Shown here: piece by piece, positions 26,257 to 39,130 of the stretch
Position numbering within the stretch: position 1 is the stretch's first letter
Layout of the letters: every line of letters begins with the position of its first letter
DNA from: Megamerina dolium
Lineage: Eukaryota > Arthropoda > Insecta > Diptera > Megamerinidae
Reading direction: 5' to 3'
Assembly: GCA_963854835.1 (NCBI GenBank)
Contig: OY978527.1
Span: 28,715,029-28,779,028 of the forward strand
Length of the DNA stretch: 64,000 bases
Translations under genes and position numbers: made by a program
Notes under the pieces: model-generated
Told to the model about the DNA's origin: nothing
Databases searched by the model: none
The model's input: the letters and a program-made list of their open reading frames with translations, nothing else

Positions 26257-27912
26257 CAGTATTGTGCAAAACTTAAGCAACTGGCATAGTGCTCTCATTG
26301 ATTTCAAATTTACTAAAAAATAAAAGCGCTTAGATTGAATGTTTTAATATTTATTTGTTCCTTCATTAAATACATAAAAAACAACAACAACAAAAGTTCG
26401 GTATTCTTACGAAATTAACTGTAAACAACAAAAAACAAATTATACTCATATTTCATCTGTACAAAACTTAAGCAACTCGGAGTGCAAAGGTGTTCGATAT
26501 TTCTTTGTTCAGAAAATAACGGATCTTTTTCGGAGTTTTTTCTGCTTTGTGCATTAACATTGATCTAACTCAGTACAAAAAAGTCTTTCTTAGCGCACAG
26601 TTCTTTCAAACATATTGAAATCCAAAATGCAACGTGTCCGTTATAGTCATCAATTTAAGATGAAGGTTATATCGTTATTTAAGAAAGGAAAACCACAGAA
26701 TGACATTGCAAAATCATTAAATATCAACAACTCTATGATATCAAGATGGATACGATTATTTGAAAAAACTGGTAGCGTTACAGATCGAAATTCAGGAGGA
26801 AGACCCCAAAAAATTTCTTATAGGGAAGCTATTCAAATTAAAAAATTGATTAAAAAAAATCCGTTCATGTCTTCAAAAGATATAGTAAATACTCTTAATT
26901 TAAATGTCGATTCAAGCACAGTAAGAAGGCATTTGATTAAAGTTGGTTTAAAAAGCTACAAAGCGGTAAAGAAACCAATGCTTACACCAAAACATGTAAA
27001 AAAAAGGTATGTTTGGTTTAATGCCTTCAAAACAAAAACAACAACATATATTTTTTTTCCAGACTTGAATTTGCTAAGAAGTACGTGGGCTGGTCCATAA
27101 AAAAGTGGTTTGGCGTACTGTTCAGTGATGAAGTTAAAATAAATTTATTTAATTCAGACGGAATAATAAGAGTTCGACATGTAAAAGGTGAAGGCCTCAA
27201 TCCGCGATACTGTAAAAAGACTGTAAAGCATGGAGGAGGGAACGTCATGGTGTGAGCGTGTTTTTCGGGGAGTGGACTTGGTCCGTTGCATAGGATTGAC
27301 CACAAAATGGACAGATTTATGTATAAGGACATCTTAGAAACTGCAGTGTTGCCTTTTGCGGAATGGAATATGCCACTTCGATGGGTGTTTCAGCACGACA
27401 ATGATCCGAAACACACATCGAAGTTTGTGGAGGATTGGCTACAGTCAAATAAGATTCAAGTGCTTGATTGGCCGGCACAATCGCCCGACTTGAATCCTAT
27501 TGAAAATTTGTTTTCCATTTTAAAACGAGGCTTGGGCTCAAAGCGCTTTAAAAATAAAGACGAACTATTTTTAGGCCTCAAAACTGAATGGGAAAATATA
27601 AATAAATCATATTTAACGAAATTAGTAGCTTCTATGCCTAAAAGGTGTGCTGCAGTAATTAAAAATAAGGGATACTACACAAAATATTAAAAGTTGCTTA
27701 AGTTTTGCACAGATGAAATATGAGTATAATTTGTTTTTTGTTGTTTACAGTTAATTTCGTAAGAATACCGAACTTTTGTTGTTGTTCTTTTTTATGTATT
27801 TAATGAAGGAACAAATAAATATTAAAACATTCAATCTAAGCGCTTTTATTTTTTAGTAAATTTGAAATCAATGAGAGCACTATGCCAGTTGCTTAAGTTT
27901 TGCACAATACTG
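26257..27912 (+). mobile_element. Tc1-like transposon with long IR/DR ends, nearly intact
   Basis: 1656 bp bounded by TA (26255-26256 and 27913-27914). The two ends are inverted repeats of 221 bp each (26257-26477 and 27692-27912), nearly identical. Each contains a copy of CAAAACTTAAGCAACT at both its outer and its inner end, the IR/DR arrangement of some Tc1 families. The transposase lies between, and its stop codon is one base before the right repeat. The insertion interrupts a mini-me-like repeat remnant (about 26170-26250). Confidence 0.93.
26615..27690 (+). pseudogene. Tc1-family DD34E transposase with one nonsense codon
   Basis: Cut-and-paste transposase. Exon 1 is 26615-27006 and exon 2 is 27063-27690. 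A 56-bp GT-AG intron (27007-27062) restores the frame KKR|LEFAKKY, as in Minos, whose transposase also has a small intron. An alternative start is ATG 26627. The N-terminus has two helix-turn-helix segments (SHQFKMKVISLFKKGK; RRHLIKVGLKSYKAV) separated by the GRPQK linker. Catalytic residues are in VLFSDEVKINL, FQHDNDPKHTS and PDLNPIENLF, with 34 residues between the last two. The only clear lesion is TGA at 27253-27255 in NVMV*ACFSG, where the family normally has Trp. Confidence 0.87.
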
Positions 27913-28067
27913 TACGAGGTTAGGTCAATATGTCCTTGAAATAAGGAATATCTTATTCGACAAAAACCTTTTTGTTTGTCAAGAAGCATCTTTCAAACAG
28001 ATCTGTCAAATAGCTCTGTCGTGACAGCCATTGAAATACTAGACGCCTACCAGAAGCTTCGTAAAAA

Positions 28068-28575
28068 TGGAAGAAAGTGAATTTCGTATACGGATTAAAC
28101 ACAAATTACCCAAACCAAACAAAAGTTTGGAAAGTGCTATGTAAACTCTGCACTATCGCTTGGAACCAGCCACCAGCTTCGGTGATACCGGACATCCTTT
28201 TCGCCAACTTGAGGTCACCGCACCAAAAATGGTGGATAATATCCCTGGCGCGAGTTCGAAAAGGCTCTGGGCTTATCACATTGATCAGTGATTACAGTTT
28301 ACAATTGTCAACGAACGCAAGAGATTGCACCAAGGAGTGTTTGGCCATGTTCAATCACAATCTGAATTAGTTTTTGTGTCATTTTGTAACCATGGACGAA
28401 ACATGATTCACCAAAGACCAAGGAACAGTCAAGGCAGTGAACTTCTCTTGAATTGAAGCCACAAAAAGCCATGGTGGGACTGTCGACAGTTTTAGAAAGT
28501 CATTTATAACGTTTTTTGGTATGCGGACATCATTTACATCGATTACCTTAAAAATGGTAGAACGGTCAACGGTGC
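28068..28575 (+). mobile_element. mellifera-like mariner remnant, 5' part
   Basis: Plus frames start MEESEFRIRIKHKL at 28068 and continue with LEVTAPKMVDNIPGASSK, LELLLN*SHKKPWWDC and NVFWYADIIYIDYLKNGRTVNGAYK near 28505-28580. These are N-terminal, linker and central mellifera-type mariner motifs with internal losses and stops. The matching C-terminal part is at 29790-30060, beyond an inserted mariner. Confidence 0.6.
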
Positions 28576-28579
28576 ATAT

Positions 28580-29780
28580 AAGTAAAAAAAAAAATCCATT
28601 ATTTTTGCATTAAATTGAAGGTTTTATTTAGCATAGTTAGAATGATCCGATTTAGTTCTAATATGCACCGTTTTGTTCGGTAACTTGTTGCCACTTTGAA
28701 GGTAATGCCACTCTCATAGAAACCCTCGTCCCTATTGGCAAAAAACGGAGACAGTCAATTTTCACGAGCTATAGACAAGAATAGGTAGTAATCACTTGGT
28801 GCCGGGTCCGGACTATAAAGTGGATGCATAAGAATCTCCCAACCAAGCTTCCGGAGCTTCTAGCGAGTCACTATCGATGTGTGTGGCCTGGCGTTGTCCT
28901 GATGGAACACAATTCCTCTCCTATTGGCCAAAACTGGCCAATAGGAGAGACCAAAACGGTCCAATTGTTGACAGTACAGATCCGAATTAAGAGTTTGGCC
29001 GTAGGGGAGCACTTCATAGTAGATGATTCCCTGCCAATCCCACCAAACACATAGCAAAACCTTCCTGACCATCAATCCTGGCTTGGCCACCGTTTGCGCC
29101 GGCTAACCGCGATTCAACCACGACCGTTTTCGCTTGACGTTGTCGTAAGTGACCAACTTTTCATCACCAGTAACCATCCTCTTCAGAAATGGATCGATTT
29201 TGTTGCGATTCAGCAGCGATTCGCAGATGGAAATTCGGTCCATGAGGTTTTTTTGCGTTAACTCGTGTGGCACCCATACATCGAACTTCTTTTTGTATCC
29301 AGCCTTATTTAAATGGAATCAATCGGTTAAACGGTTTTTTGTGCAATGTTTAGCTCCTGGACAATAGAAATAGTGCTTACATGACGGTCAGACTGGACGA
29401 TTTCCATTATTTTATCAATATTTTCGACAATTGGCCTTCCAGAGCGTGGTGCATCTTTGACATCAAAATTATCGGAATCGACGAAACCAAAATTGCTCGT
29501 GATTGGTTGTTACAGTATCAGTACCATAAACACTATTCACATTTTCAGCCGTCTGGCTTGTGTTTTCGCCTTTATCGAAGAAAAACTGTAAAATATGTCG
29601 TATTTTTTATTTACTGGTGTCCATATCTGACGCGTGCTCAAACAATACTGAGTCAAGCAATCACAAAACTGCCTGAAGAGTTTATTTAGTACGAAATGCT
29701 ATCTTTCTAACGGCATCTAGCGAAACCCATAACACTTATACAACGCGAGATACAGATTACTAAAACCATCTATTTGAAAA
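28580..29780 (-). mobile_element. irritans-like mariner copy 1, defective
   Basis: On the minus strand the motifs run in order from about 29640 down to 28650: an N-terminal FDKGENTSQTAEN-like piece, DAPRSGRPIVENIDKI, VTGDEKL (first catalytic Asp), KPGLMVRKVLLCVWWDWQGIIYYE, GIVFHQDNARPHTSIVTR (second Asp), SPDPAPSDYYLF (third), and a GFYESGITF tail. The segment 29090-28860 is open; elsewhere there are frameshifts and stops. Exact ends are not certain. A sister copy is at 50815. Confidence 0.78.
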
Positions 29781-29789
29781 ACAATATAT

Positions 29790-30060
29790 TTTTTTTTACA
29801 TCTGATATTATGCAAGCTGTTGATTCGATTCAACACCGATTTTAAACAAAAACGACCTCATTTGGCGATGAAAAAGCTATCTTCTACAAAGACAACGCAG
29901 AGGCGCACAATTACACTGTGCCAACGGCAAAATTGAATGAATTAGATTACAAATTGCTTAGATTTATACAACTGCGACTATCCCCTGTTTTCAAACATGA
30001 AAAAACGACTCAGAGGCGACTCAGAGGTAAGGAATGAAGAATGAAACAAAGGCCAATTTT
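29790..30060 (+). mobile_element. mellifera-like mariner remnant, 3' part
   Basis: Reads DSIQHRF*TKTTSFGDEKAIFYKDNAEAHNYTV with a parallel frame KRPHLAMKKL, then AKLNELDYKLL and LFSNMKKRLRG. This corresponds to the HQDNAPVH and LFSxMKxxLxG end of a mariner transposase. Its position just beyond copy 1 suggests it continues the element broken at 28575. Confidence 0.55.
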
Positions 30061-30179
30061 GATGTACTCGATATATCGTACAACATTGTATGGAGGGCCT
30101 CAAAAAGTTGGAGAAATATTAGACGCAGTGTATCTAGGCTATGCTGGCTTATTTCGGCTTTCAGGAACTTATTTGCCTA

Positions 30180-30700
30180 CTCTGGTATACTATTGATTAA
30201 ATCCTGATCTGAGTCGATTTTACCTTGACTGTATCTTTGTTCGCACGATGGCTGCCATAATTATGAACCGATCTAGCTGAAATTGAAGCGCTTTATGAAT
30301 AACCGAAAACCACGCCTATTTCCCATACAGAAGCATTGTTTAATGTGTAAAGCTATTGAACTAAAACTTAGTAATTAAATTAGTTAAAAATGGCCGTAAT
30401 CCGTTAAAAACCACGCCCACCTTCCATACAAAATTATGTTGTCGAATTGAATCGGGTAAAAACATGCCTACCTTTCATACAGACTTAAACCACAATATAT
30501 ATGTTTTTACATTTTGTGCTCGAGAATACAATATTATCAAGCTGAAACTGAAAGCTGAGGAATAAAGAAAAATTTCTCCAAATTTGTTGTTTTCTTTGTT
30601 AGGTCGGGCATATAAAGCTATGGGATTGAAGCTTTAATCAACGTGTGAGTGTGTTTAAAAGTGGATACAAAAGTATATTTTTCTGATTTTTTCACTAAGT
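30180..30700. repeat. mini-me-like repeat remnant
   Basis: Phrases such as GTTCGCACGATGGCTGCCATAA, ACCACGCCTATTTCCCATAC and ACCACGCCCACCTTCCATAC recur, as in the longer array at 52185-53450. It is degenerate, with no coding potential. Similar scraps occur at about 26170-26250, 37960-38060 and 42440-42610. Confidence 0.5.
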
Positions 30701-33700
30701 CTGTCATAATGTAGAGTATTTAAAACTCAAAAAAAGTTGATTTTAATAACATATTTTAGTCCTCGTAAAAGAAAGCTGTTGTGTTTCTCAAGTCGTGGTT
30801 TTTGATGGGAATAGCATAACCAATAGTATTTTGGTCCAGCTAGTCATTACTAATTGAAGGTTGACAAGCTATTTATGCAATTCAAGTTTCTATACAGAGT
30901 GTACAGTTCTATACAGAGTGTATATGAGTATACTATATATTGCATATTCCATAACATATGGCCCATTGGTAAGTAGTACTTTATAGTAAAATTGTAATAT
31001 TGCATAAAATTAAACCTCTTTCAAGTTTAAAAAAAAAAAAAATAAAAACCATTGAAATATCATTTAACTAACATAACTAATTAATAATAAAACTATTCAA
31101 AAATAAACATATTCTCATATAATGCAAAAAAAAACTTGTCTGGTGAAGATTGATGCAATTAAAATGCTGTCAAATTTTCTTAAAAATACATACGTATATG
31201 TTATTTATTAATTTTTATATATACAGCCTTTGCAACAAAAAATGTGTCTAAAAAAGCTATACAAAACAACATGATAAATCGTGTTTTTCAAAAAAAAAAA
31301 ACATTTGTTTTATTTAGACTTTAGCTAAAGAGATTTATGAAACTAGCGAAACATCCTCTTATTTTAATAGAATTGACATTAGAACTTTGTATCACTGAAC
31401 TAAGATTTTATTGTCTAAATTTTCCTATGCCCAAGGGATAGATAAACAAACACAAAATTTTGAAATGTTTTTTCAATGCACTACTCAAATTTAAATTATT
31501 TTGCCTCCATGAGAGTTTACAACTGACCAAATTGTTATTGGACAGAATGTTTTCTTCGACAACTCGCTATCTTTGTTCCAATAAAACGACATAGACGCTA
31601 AATTTCCTAAAAAGAGTTGATAAAATATATAAAAATAGTGAAAGAATTTAATTGTAATACTCTTCCTTTCATTTTCTTCCTAATGGTATACATTGTTGAC
31701 GTTTAAATAAAAAGATATCAATAGTAACATATCTGTACAGTAGAAATAATTAAAATAGGTGGCAACATTGAACTTAGTGAGCGTTATACGCGCCAAAGTT
31801 AGCACAATTGTTGTTGTTTTACCATGTATTTAACGGTGCTAGCTAAGTATGAGTGTCGAATAAAACACATCTATTATAAATTACCGTTTGCTATTTAACT
31901 CTAGAAACTACCAGTATGAATAAAATTGAGACAAATTGTTGTTGAAAACACTGTAAATGTTCACGGGTATAAATATTTGTGTCAGTGCAAGAACGATGTA
32001 CGAGATACAAGTGCACAAAAATAATTTTTAAGTGCAATAAATTTTTTTTTTAATTGGCACGAATTTAGAGACAATTTATTAAAACAGCCGTGTAATATAA
32101 TAACTTAAACGGATTTCACATACAGCAGAGAGTTTTCTGAAGACAAAATATTATTGCAACAATAAATTCTTTCATGTATACCTAGTACCTACATATACTT
32201 GGATGTACTAGATGGAATTGGCAGCATTAACACAAATAAGTACTTCTGTCAAACAAAATTTGTGCTTAAATATGGCATAGAAACATTTTCCACCTCTGAT
32301 TAAAGAATGCTGTTTTCAATAGGGAAATGTCGCAGAAGATTTTGCGGATAAAGTATAGCCATAAGCGGTACGCTGAAGAACTCAAATAAGCAAGAGTTGT
32401 TGGATAACAACGAAAAGTAAAATTCACAAAAAGATCTACATAATGTGCAATATCATCGTACCCAATAAGAATAAATGCAGGATAATGCAATATTTAAGTA
32501 ATTACGAAATCAATAATATTAAATCACTTGGTGCGTTGTTACATAGGCAGTCGTTTAAATTGCATTCATTACTAGTTTACGCTGAATTTACATCTCAATA
32601 TTTAATCTTTACAGAAAACACCCGAATATTTTGTTTATTTTTACTTCGAGTTCGAAAATATTCATATATGTCTGCTCAAGCTAGAAACAAAAGTAATTTC
32701 GATTAATACTTCTTAAATTTATTTAAATTATTATGGAATAATTCAACAGATGCTCTATAATTGTAAAACCCATATTCAGAATACAAGTGAGTAAAGAGAT
32801 AATATTTCGAACTTTGAGTTATGAGACAGTATGTTAAAATTAATTCTTTAAAAAATTGAGAATCATGATAACAATGAAAAAAATGAATAAAAATTAAATT
32901 TATTATTTTGCTTTTTTTAGCATCAACTACCTAAATAATTCTAAATTTCGAAATTCAAAAAAATCAAATTCGAAATAGTCTAGTCTCAAGTAAAAAGTAG
33001 TTCAGTCTTTTTTCGTTAAATTCAAATGTTTATTTTTATTACTTTCGAATACGAATTATTCGATTAATAGTTGTTCAAATTTAATTTGGAAATAAAAATT
33101 TTAAACGCATTCTCATATACATACGATAAATTTGGAAAGCTGTCTCTCTACTTTGCATTGGAAAAAATATTATAAACAGGTATATTTTATTCGAATGATT
33201 AATCGAATAAATTTTGTATATTCAAAATCATAATTATACGAATAATTTATTTGATTAATCATTCTTTTGATTAACCGAATAGTTCATTAATTGACAATTT
33301 TGATTAATCAAGTGATTTTTGGAGTTATTTTAGAATGTAATTTTGTTCCCTATTTTGAATATTTATATGACATTCGTTTCATAAATTCATAAATTAATAG
33401 CTCAAGAGTCTCTAAGGTGCAAGTGCTCTAAGATTTCTGAAACCTGGAATACAGCAGCACAGAAATATGAGGTACAGCAAATTCTTCAAAATTTCGTATA
33501 CATTTTTCATACGCATTGTTTATGTGCATGTCTTTTCAAATTTTCCTTCGATATAGGCAGACAGTGATCTATAATTTGGTCATACCACACACACTACTTT
33601 GTAAAACTTTGGTATCTTAATGGACATAAGGTATGTAGGTATACATGAGTTTATAGAAATTTCCACCAGTGCGCATAAGTATGCTTTCGTAATTAGTTTT

Positions 33701-36044
33701 CATATGGAAAGGTAAGATTTTAATTTAGTTAGTTTTCTCTTTGATTTCTCTTAGTACATTATACTTGTGCATTAAAAACACAAAGCGAGAAACTATCGAT
33801 TCTTGGCAGAGATATGTATTGTATATGGAAATATGCTCTTTCATGACTTATTTACAAATATACAATACATGGAATTGTGCGTTGATTTTCAATGCACTTG
33901 TGACACATTTACCATACATTCTGAGCTGTAGCCAAGACGGATTTCTTATTTTATCTAAGGATAACTCTGGACTGCCGCAGATCTCTTAACGAAATCGCAA
34001 AATTGCACAATATATTTATGTACTGTGTGTATGGCCACAGAGAAATAAGAGGGAATTTCAGAGCGAGCAAGCTTGAAACCTTCTAACACAACTTCCAGCT
34101 ATTAACTTCCAATGTTGTCCACAGCAGTCAGTTAGATTGTCCATTCCCAAAGTTAAATGTTCTACCAAAATAATGGGTTATACCCAAAGGTACATATAAC
34201 AATATCTACATATCTACGCCAACGCAATAAAATTGCTACATCACACTGAAATACAAGTGTGCCAATTCGCCCACTCGTATATGTCTAAAATCTCTAAGCA
34301 TATACATAAACATATATTGTATTTACCTATTTGTTTTTCATATTTCATTTCAAATCCTTTTGACCATCTTTTATTTACCCTATGTTATTGGTGCTAATGC
34401 ACTGGTCATTACTGGACAGTCAGTTACCTGATTGGTACGGCAAAGAGTTGTTGTTGCCTTCAATACAAAATCAGAATTTCATAGTCAGTGATATTTAAAT
34501 CTAATCTCATACAGACAGTGACAAAATGATTCCGAATTAGAAGGCATATTGGGACGGGTACTACTCATTTTCGTCAGAGAAAAACAAACAAAAACAAAAT
34601 AACAGCCTGAGATTAGAAAGTTAAGGTAATTTGAACGTAGAGAAGAAAAAAAACTGCTAAACATAAGTCTATCTGCGTAACACAGCCCTTAGATATTTAC
34701 ATTTTTTGTTTCGCCCAAACTTTGACCCATAAATAATTCGAAAAATGGAGGAGAAATTGTAATGAGGCGATCTGTGTGTGATGCGAAAACATCTCGTAAT
34801 GCCTTCGTCCGCAAATATTTGCCGAAGGTCAAATCATGCAATTATGCACATTGTCGTTTGAAAAACGAAACTATATGAGTAAACAATTATAATTATTTAA
34901 AGTAAATCAAAATTATTTAATATAAACCAACATTTCGTGAAACGCCATTATTCCGAATAAGCACTGACCTATATTGTAGTGGGCAAGTATATATATTTAT
35001 GTACATGTACATACTTGGAATACTGCATTTTCCATATTTTGTCCACAAGAAAGTACATACATACATGTATATATACACATCGATATGTATGTAATAGCAA
35101 AATCGAATATTTACTTACGTCCGCTAGAGCTGAGTAGGTAGTTGTTATTTCCAGATATTTTGTGTATAATTCGGTAGTTTATTAATTAATTTTACTATCG
35201 AGTACCTCAATTACAGATATCCTTTTTCACTGCACGTATTGAAGTTTTAGACCGCATGCTTTTTTGCGTTTCCAACATCGCACAACTTTTATTTCTTGTT
35301 ATTCTCTACACTTTTTGTGGTTATGTGGATCAGCTGCAACAACAGTAACTGAAGTAATAGCAATTGGCCAAGAATGATAAAACAAATCAAACACTTGATT
35401 AACGTTCGTTGCCATTAACATATCTTTGTCTGTTTTGCAGCTATCTTTTCTACAATATATATTTTCTTGAAAATCCAACTTTTTCCGTTGTCACTTTTGA
35501 GAAATGTATATTTTACAAGCAAAGAAATTTTACTTCTATATTACTGCACTTTCCGACCAACCATCTGACTTTTGCGAAATTCCGTTCACGACTGAAACAG
35601 GGATGGCAACTGTTCTGATTATAAAGTTGTGTCAACGGAGTCAAGACATTTTGCTGATTGGAATCAAGGTATATCTATTACAGGTGGTAGCACTTTGACT
35701 ACAACACTAGCAACTTTATGCAATAACACCACCTTATACTTCCATAAATATTCCAATCGTGGGGGAACCAAAAGGTGGTATTGAATGAATGTTGAGTTCT
35801 TAAATTAGTAAATATGTTTTTATATTTTTCAAAGAAATTTTTAATATGTCTAAGGTTTTACTCGGATTATTATTATTAGAAAAATTAGTAATCAGTAATT
35901 AGTAATTTCGTTTTCAAAAAATAGCAGTGCCTTTTTTTTCAACACCTCGATCATAAAGAAAAATAATTTTTAATATATAAACTGTATTGGGACATATTTG
36001 GTTGGACAAATGTATAAAGTTATGTTACTTAATAATATATATTT
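30701..36044. other. AT-rich spacer without recognised coding genes
   Basis: Only short AT-rich open frames with no recognisable domain occur here. The one structured segment is a minus-strand splice-donor candidate at 35118 (GCGGAC|GTAAGTA) preceded by 200-300 bp of moderately mixed sequence, which might be a non-coding first exon of Dph6. Confidence 0.5.
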
Positions 36045-37375
36045 TAGGTATAAGCCGAATCAGACCACTTGTATGGGTCCCTTTACGTCCCTCAAATCGT
36101 GTATTAATTATTTGGTCGGTTGCAGAATTATTCTTCTTTCCTCATAATAACATCACGCGTTATTTCAAGCATGTCTTTGTGGGGTATGTACCACATTTCG
36201 AGTTCGTCAATAAATTGGCGACCCAGTGTAGACATCCTCCTGCTTGCCAATGCAGGACACTGGCACACTATGTGCGCCGCTGTCTCTGCCTCTTCCATGC
36301 ATAATCTGCAAATGTCAGCATCCTCCCCTTTAACAAGACCCATCTTGCTGAGGTGGTACCTGCCCAGTTATTAATGCAGTCAACCAGCTTAGAGTCATTA
36401 GTCCTAGACTGACAGCCCTCCCCGATTCACTGCCGTTTGATAGCCTCAACAAAGCCTTTGCCTGTCTACAAGTGGATAAGTTCTCCCATCTCGTGAGATA
36501 GAGTTTCTTTATACACTCTTCGACCTTTGCCTTCACCGTCCCGTTGCTAAGAGCAACTACTAGTTCCGGTCCATAAAATTCAGCTTCAGATCCTTGTCTT
36601 GCCAAGGCGTTTGCAGCTTCATTCTGTTCTATACCAATGTGTCCCTTCACCCACATAATAGTAATCGCATTACTACGAGCACACCCGTTAAGTTTCTGAA
36701 CACATTCGAGCGCCAACTTAGAAGATACCGAAGATACCGGCTGACCACCGCCTGTTTATCGAGTGCTAGCAAGATTTTCCCACCTTGCACCCTTCCATCC
36801 AGTAGATGGTCTAGCGCATGCATTAGACCAAGCATTTCTGCTTGATAGATCGATACGTATCTTCCCAGATTCAGAGTGCATGCCAGTGCCAACTCTTTAG
36901 AAAAGATTCCAGCACCCGCCCTGCTATCCATTAATGAACCATCTGTAAAAATTTTGATGACATTTTCCTCACATACATCATGTATGAGGCCGTCTTCAAT
37001 GAATGTTCTGTGTGACTTTTCAGTCATCTTCAGCCTACCCATTCCTTCCATTGACATTTGCGGCTCCTTTACACTCTATATAACAGTGACAGGATGCCTC
37101 TGTGCCCTATCACCGTGCCGAATCCATACCAATTATTGGTTGTCTTCAGACGTAATCCTGTTAATGCCGCCGACTTCATAATATGCAAGTCCAGCGGCAG
37201 CAGCCCCAAAATGATTTCCAATGCTTCTACTGGGATCGTCCGGATAGCTCCGGTAATCCCAATACAAGCCATTCATTGCACCCTATCTAACTTGCTTTTC
37301 GCCGTCTGTTGGGTGACCTTAGGTCACCAGACCACAGCTGCCTACGCTAATAAGGGCCTTAGCATCGTTGTGTAG
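36045..37375 (-). mobile_element. LINE with RNase H domain (I/LOA-type), 5'-truncated
   Basis: Minus frames in order: ALEIILGLLPLDLHIMKSAA near 37240, then IFTDGSLMDSRAGAGIF with QAEMLGLMHALDHLL (ORF 37057-36647), then MWVKGHIGIEQNEAANALAR (ORF 36716-36330), then CRLCMEEAETAAHIVCQCPAL (36343-36128). These are the end of the reverse transcriptase region, an RNase H domain (TDGS, GHxGxxxNExA) and the C-terminal CCHC zinc knuckle. At least two frameshifts separate them. The catalytic reverse transcriptase core is missing. Confidence 0.8.
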
Positions 37376-37960
37376 TCATGTTACTTACTTACTCATGTGG
37401 CCATTACAAACGAAAATCGATTTAGGCCGAATCTTGCATGCTTCACAAGTCAGCTCTTTCCTTCGCTAGTTGGCACCAGTTAGAAATTCTAAGCGCTGAC
37501 AAGTCCTCCAACACTTGATTTTTCCACCGGAGGTTAGTGCTTCCTCTTCTGCCTCGTCAACCAGCGGGTTCCGAATATAACACGTTTTTAGTCGGAGCGT
37601 GTTCTTGCATTCATTCGACATGTCCTAGCCAGTCGCTGAATTTTAATGCACTTTACTATGTCGGTGTCGGCATATAGCTCATACAGCTCATGGTTGTAAC
37701 TTATTCGACACTCGCCTCCAACTTAAATACATCCAAAGATCTTGCATAGGACTTTTCTCTCGAAAACTCTGAGCATTCTCTCATTTGAGGTGGAAATTGT
37801 CTAAGCTTTGGCGCAATATGTAAGGACAGGCATGATGAGAGACTTGTAGGGTGTGGTTTTCGTTCCTCGAAAGAGGGCTGGACTTCTCCATTTCTTAAGT
37901 TATGACTGAGAATTAGAAGCGAACAGAATGAGGATTTTGACGGCGGCAAATTTTTGAATG
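37376..37960 (-). mobile_element. 3' end of an RTE/CR1-like LINE
   Basis: Minus-strand frames carry NERMLRVFERKVLCKIFG, YNHELYELYADTDIVK and IKIQRLARTC and end with a region like that at 1-165 (TCCGGTGG...TTAGAATTTCTAACTGG). The segment finishes in a TAAGTAAGTAA tail at about 37380. It has frameshifts and is 5'-truncated. The tail abuts the I/LOA-type LINE directly, which suggests insertion of one into the other. Confidence 0.68.
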
Positions 37961-38267
37961 ATCTACCTTTGATTCAAGGTTACGGGCACTATGGGAATTA
38001 GCATGATTGGTCAACTGCCACTTCTGCACGGAGCAATCAAAGAGATTGATCATGGAATTTTTTACTTAAAATCGCCATGACTTGGTTCGCTCTCCGCCTT
38101 ACGCAAGGAAATTTGGTACATTTTGCAAGAAATTACGAAATAACAAAAAAAATTAGCCGCCATAACATACTTATTCTCCCATTTAGGAGAATTATGTTTA
38201 GCACATTGATTAATATGGTACTTGGAATAAACTTTCTATATATTATATATTCGAACAACGACTATTA

Positions 38268-38530
38268 GGGCCAGTTTTTCAGTGCGCGTTTAACTTTATT
38301 TGTCATTTAAACTAAGTTTAAACTCGATTTGCAGTTTTTCAATCCAATTTCAACGTAGTTTAAACTAAGTTTAGCTAGGTTAAAGTAAGGTTAGCCTATC
38401 AGTTGTTGAGCTGTCTATTGTCACTCCAGAACATCTTTTCTTTCTACGGTTTAAAAAACGTTCAAATTTAAACTCCGTTTACGTAAACTTAGTTTAAACC
38501 TAGTTAAAACTAATACTGAAAAACTGGCCC
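38268..38530. mobile_element. 263-bp fold-back MITE, unclassified
   Basis: Perfect 16-bp terminal inverted repeats GGGCCAGTTTTTCAGT/ACTGAAAAACTGGCCC. Inside the ends, AGTTTAAACTAAGTTTA-type motifs recur on both arms, so most of the element can fold on itself. No coding capacity. No convincing target duplication was identified, so the superfamily stays open. Confidence 0.75.
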
Positions 38531-39130
38531 AATCCAATACAATATCACGAAAGTTTAAACAAATTTTAATCATCATAACTAACTAATTTTCCGTCTAGAA
38601 CAACTATGTTTGATACTAAAAAAATAAATAAATAATAAAATAAACTTTTTATACACACTCTACATAGGAAAACTCGCATATAAATGACTAAACTATAAAT
38701 TCCTTGAAACTTGCGTACCTGAAATTTCAAACATACACTCAATTTGTAGTTAGGACAAAAAAAAAACAGATTTTTAGAGGCGTTGTTATATTTTTGCCTA
38801 TACCTTTAACATTTTTTCCTCGATTTTGTAATTTCTTGATCTATTCATAAGCATTTCCACATATATTTTGGGACAAGTTAAATGCATGTGACATTATGCC
38901 ACAAGCAAAGACTTATATTTTTTATGAATTAGCTAGAAGTTCAGTTACAAGTGTTACAAGATTACACAATCGTAACAAATTTAAGGTAACAATTTGTTAT
39001 AAAAAGATATTAAAAAGGCTTATCAATTTAAAGGTAACATTTCCGCCAATTTGAAATGTTTGTTCTTGCGAGGTGCTTCATATTTTTTGAGTTTCTATAA
39101 ATGATTTTTTATTTACAGTATTATATTTAC

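Noticed and set aside
28824..29054. Plus-strand frame in the mariner at 28580-29780
   Set aside because: It is the shadow of the minus-strand transposase, which carries the catalytic motifs.
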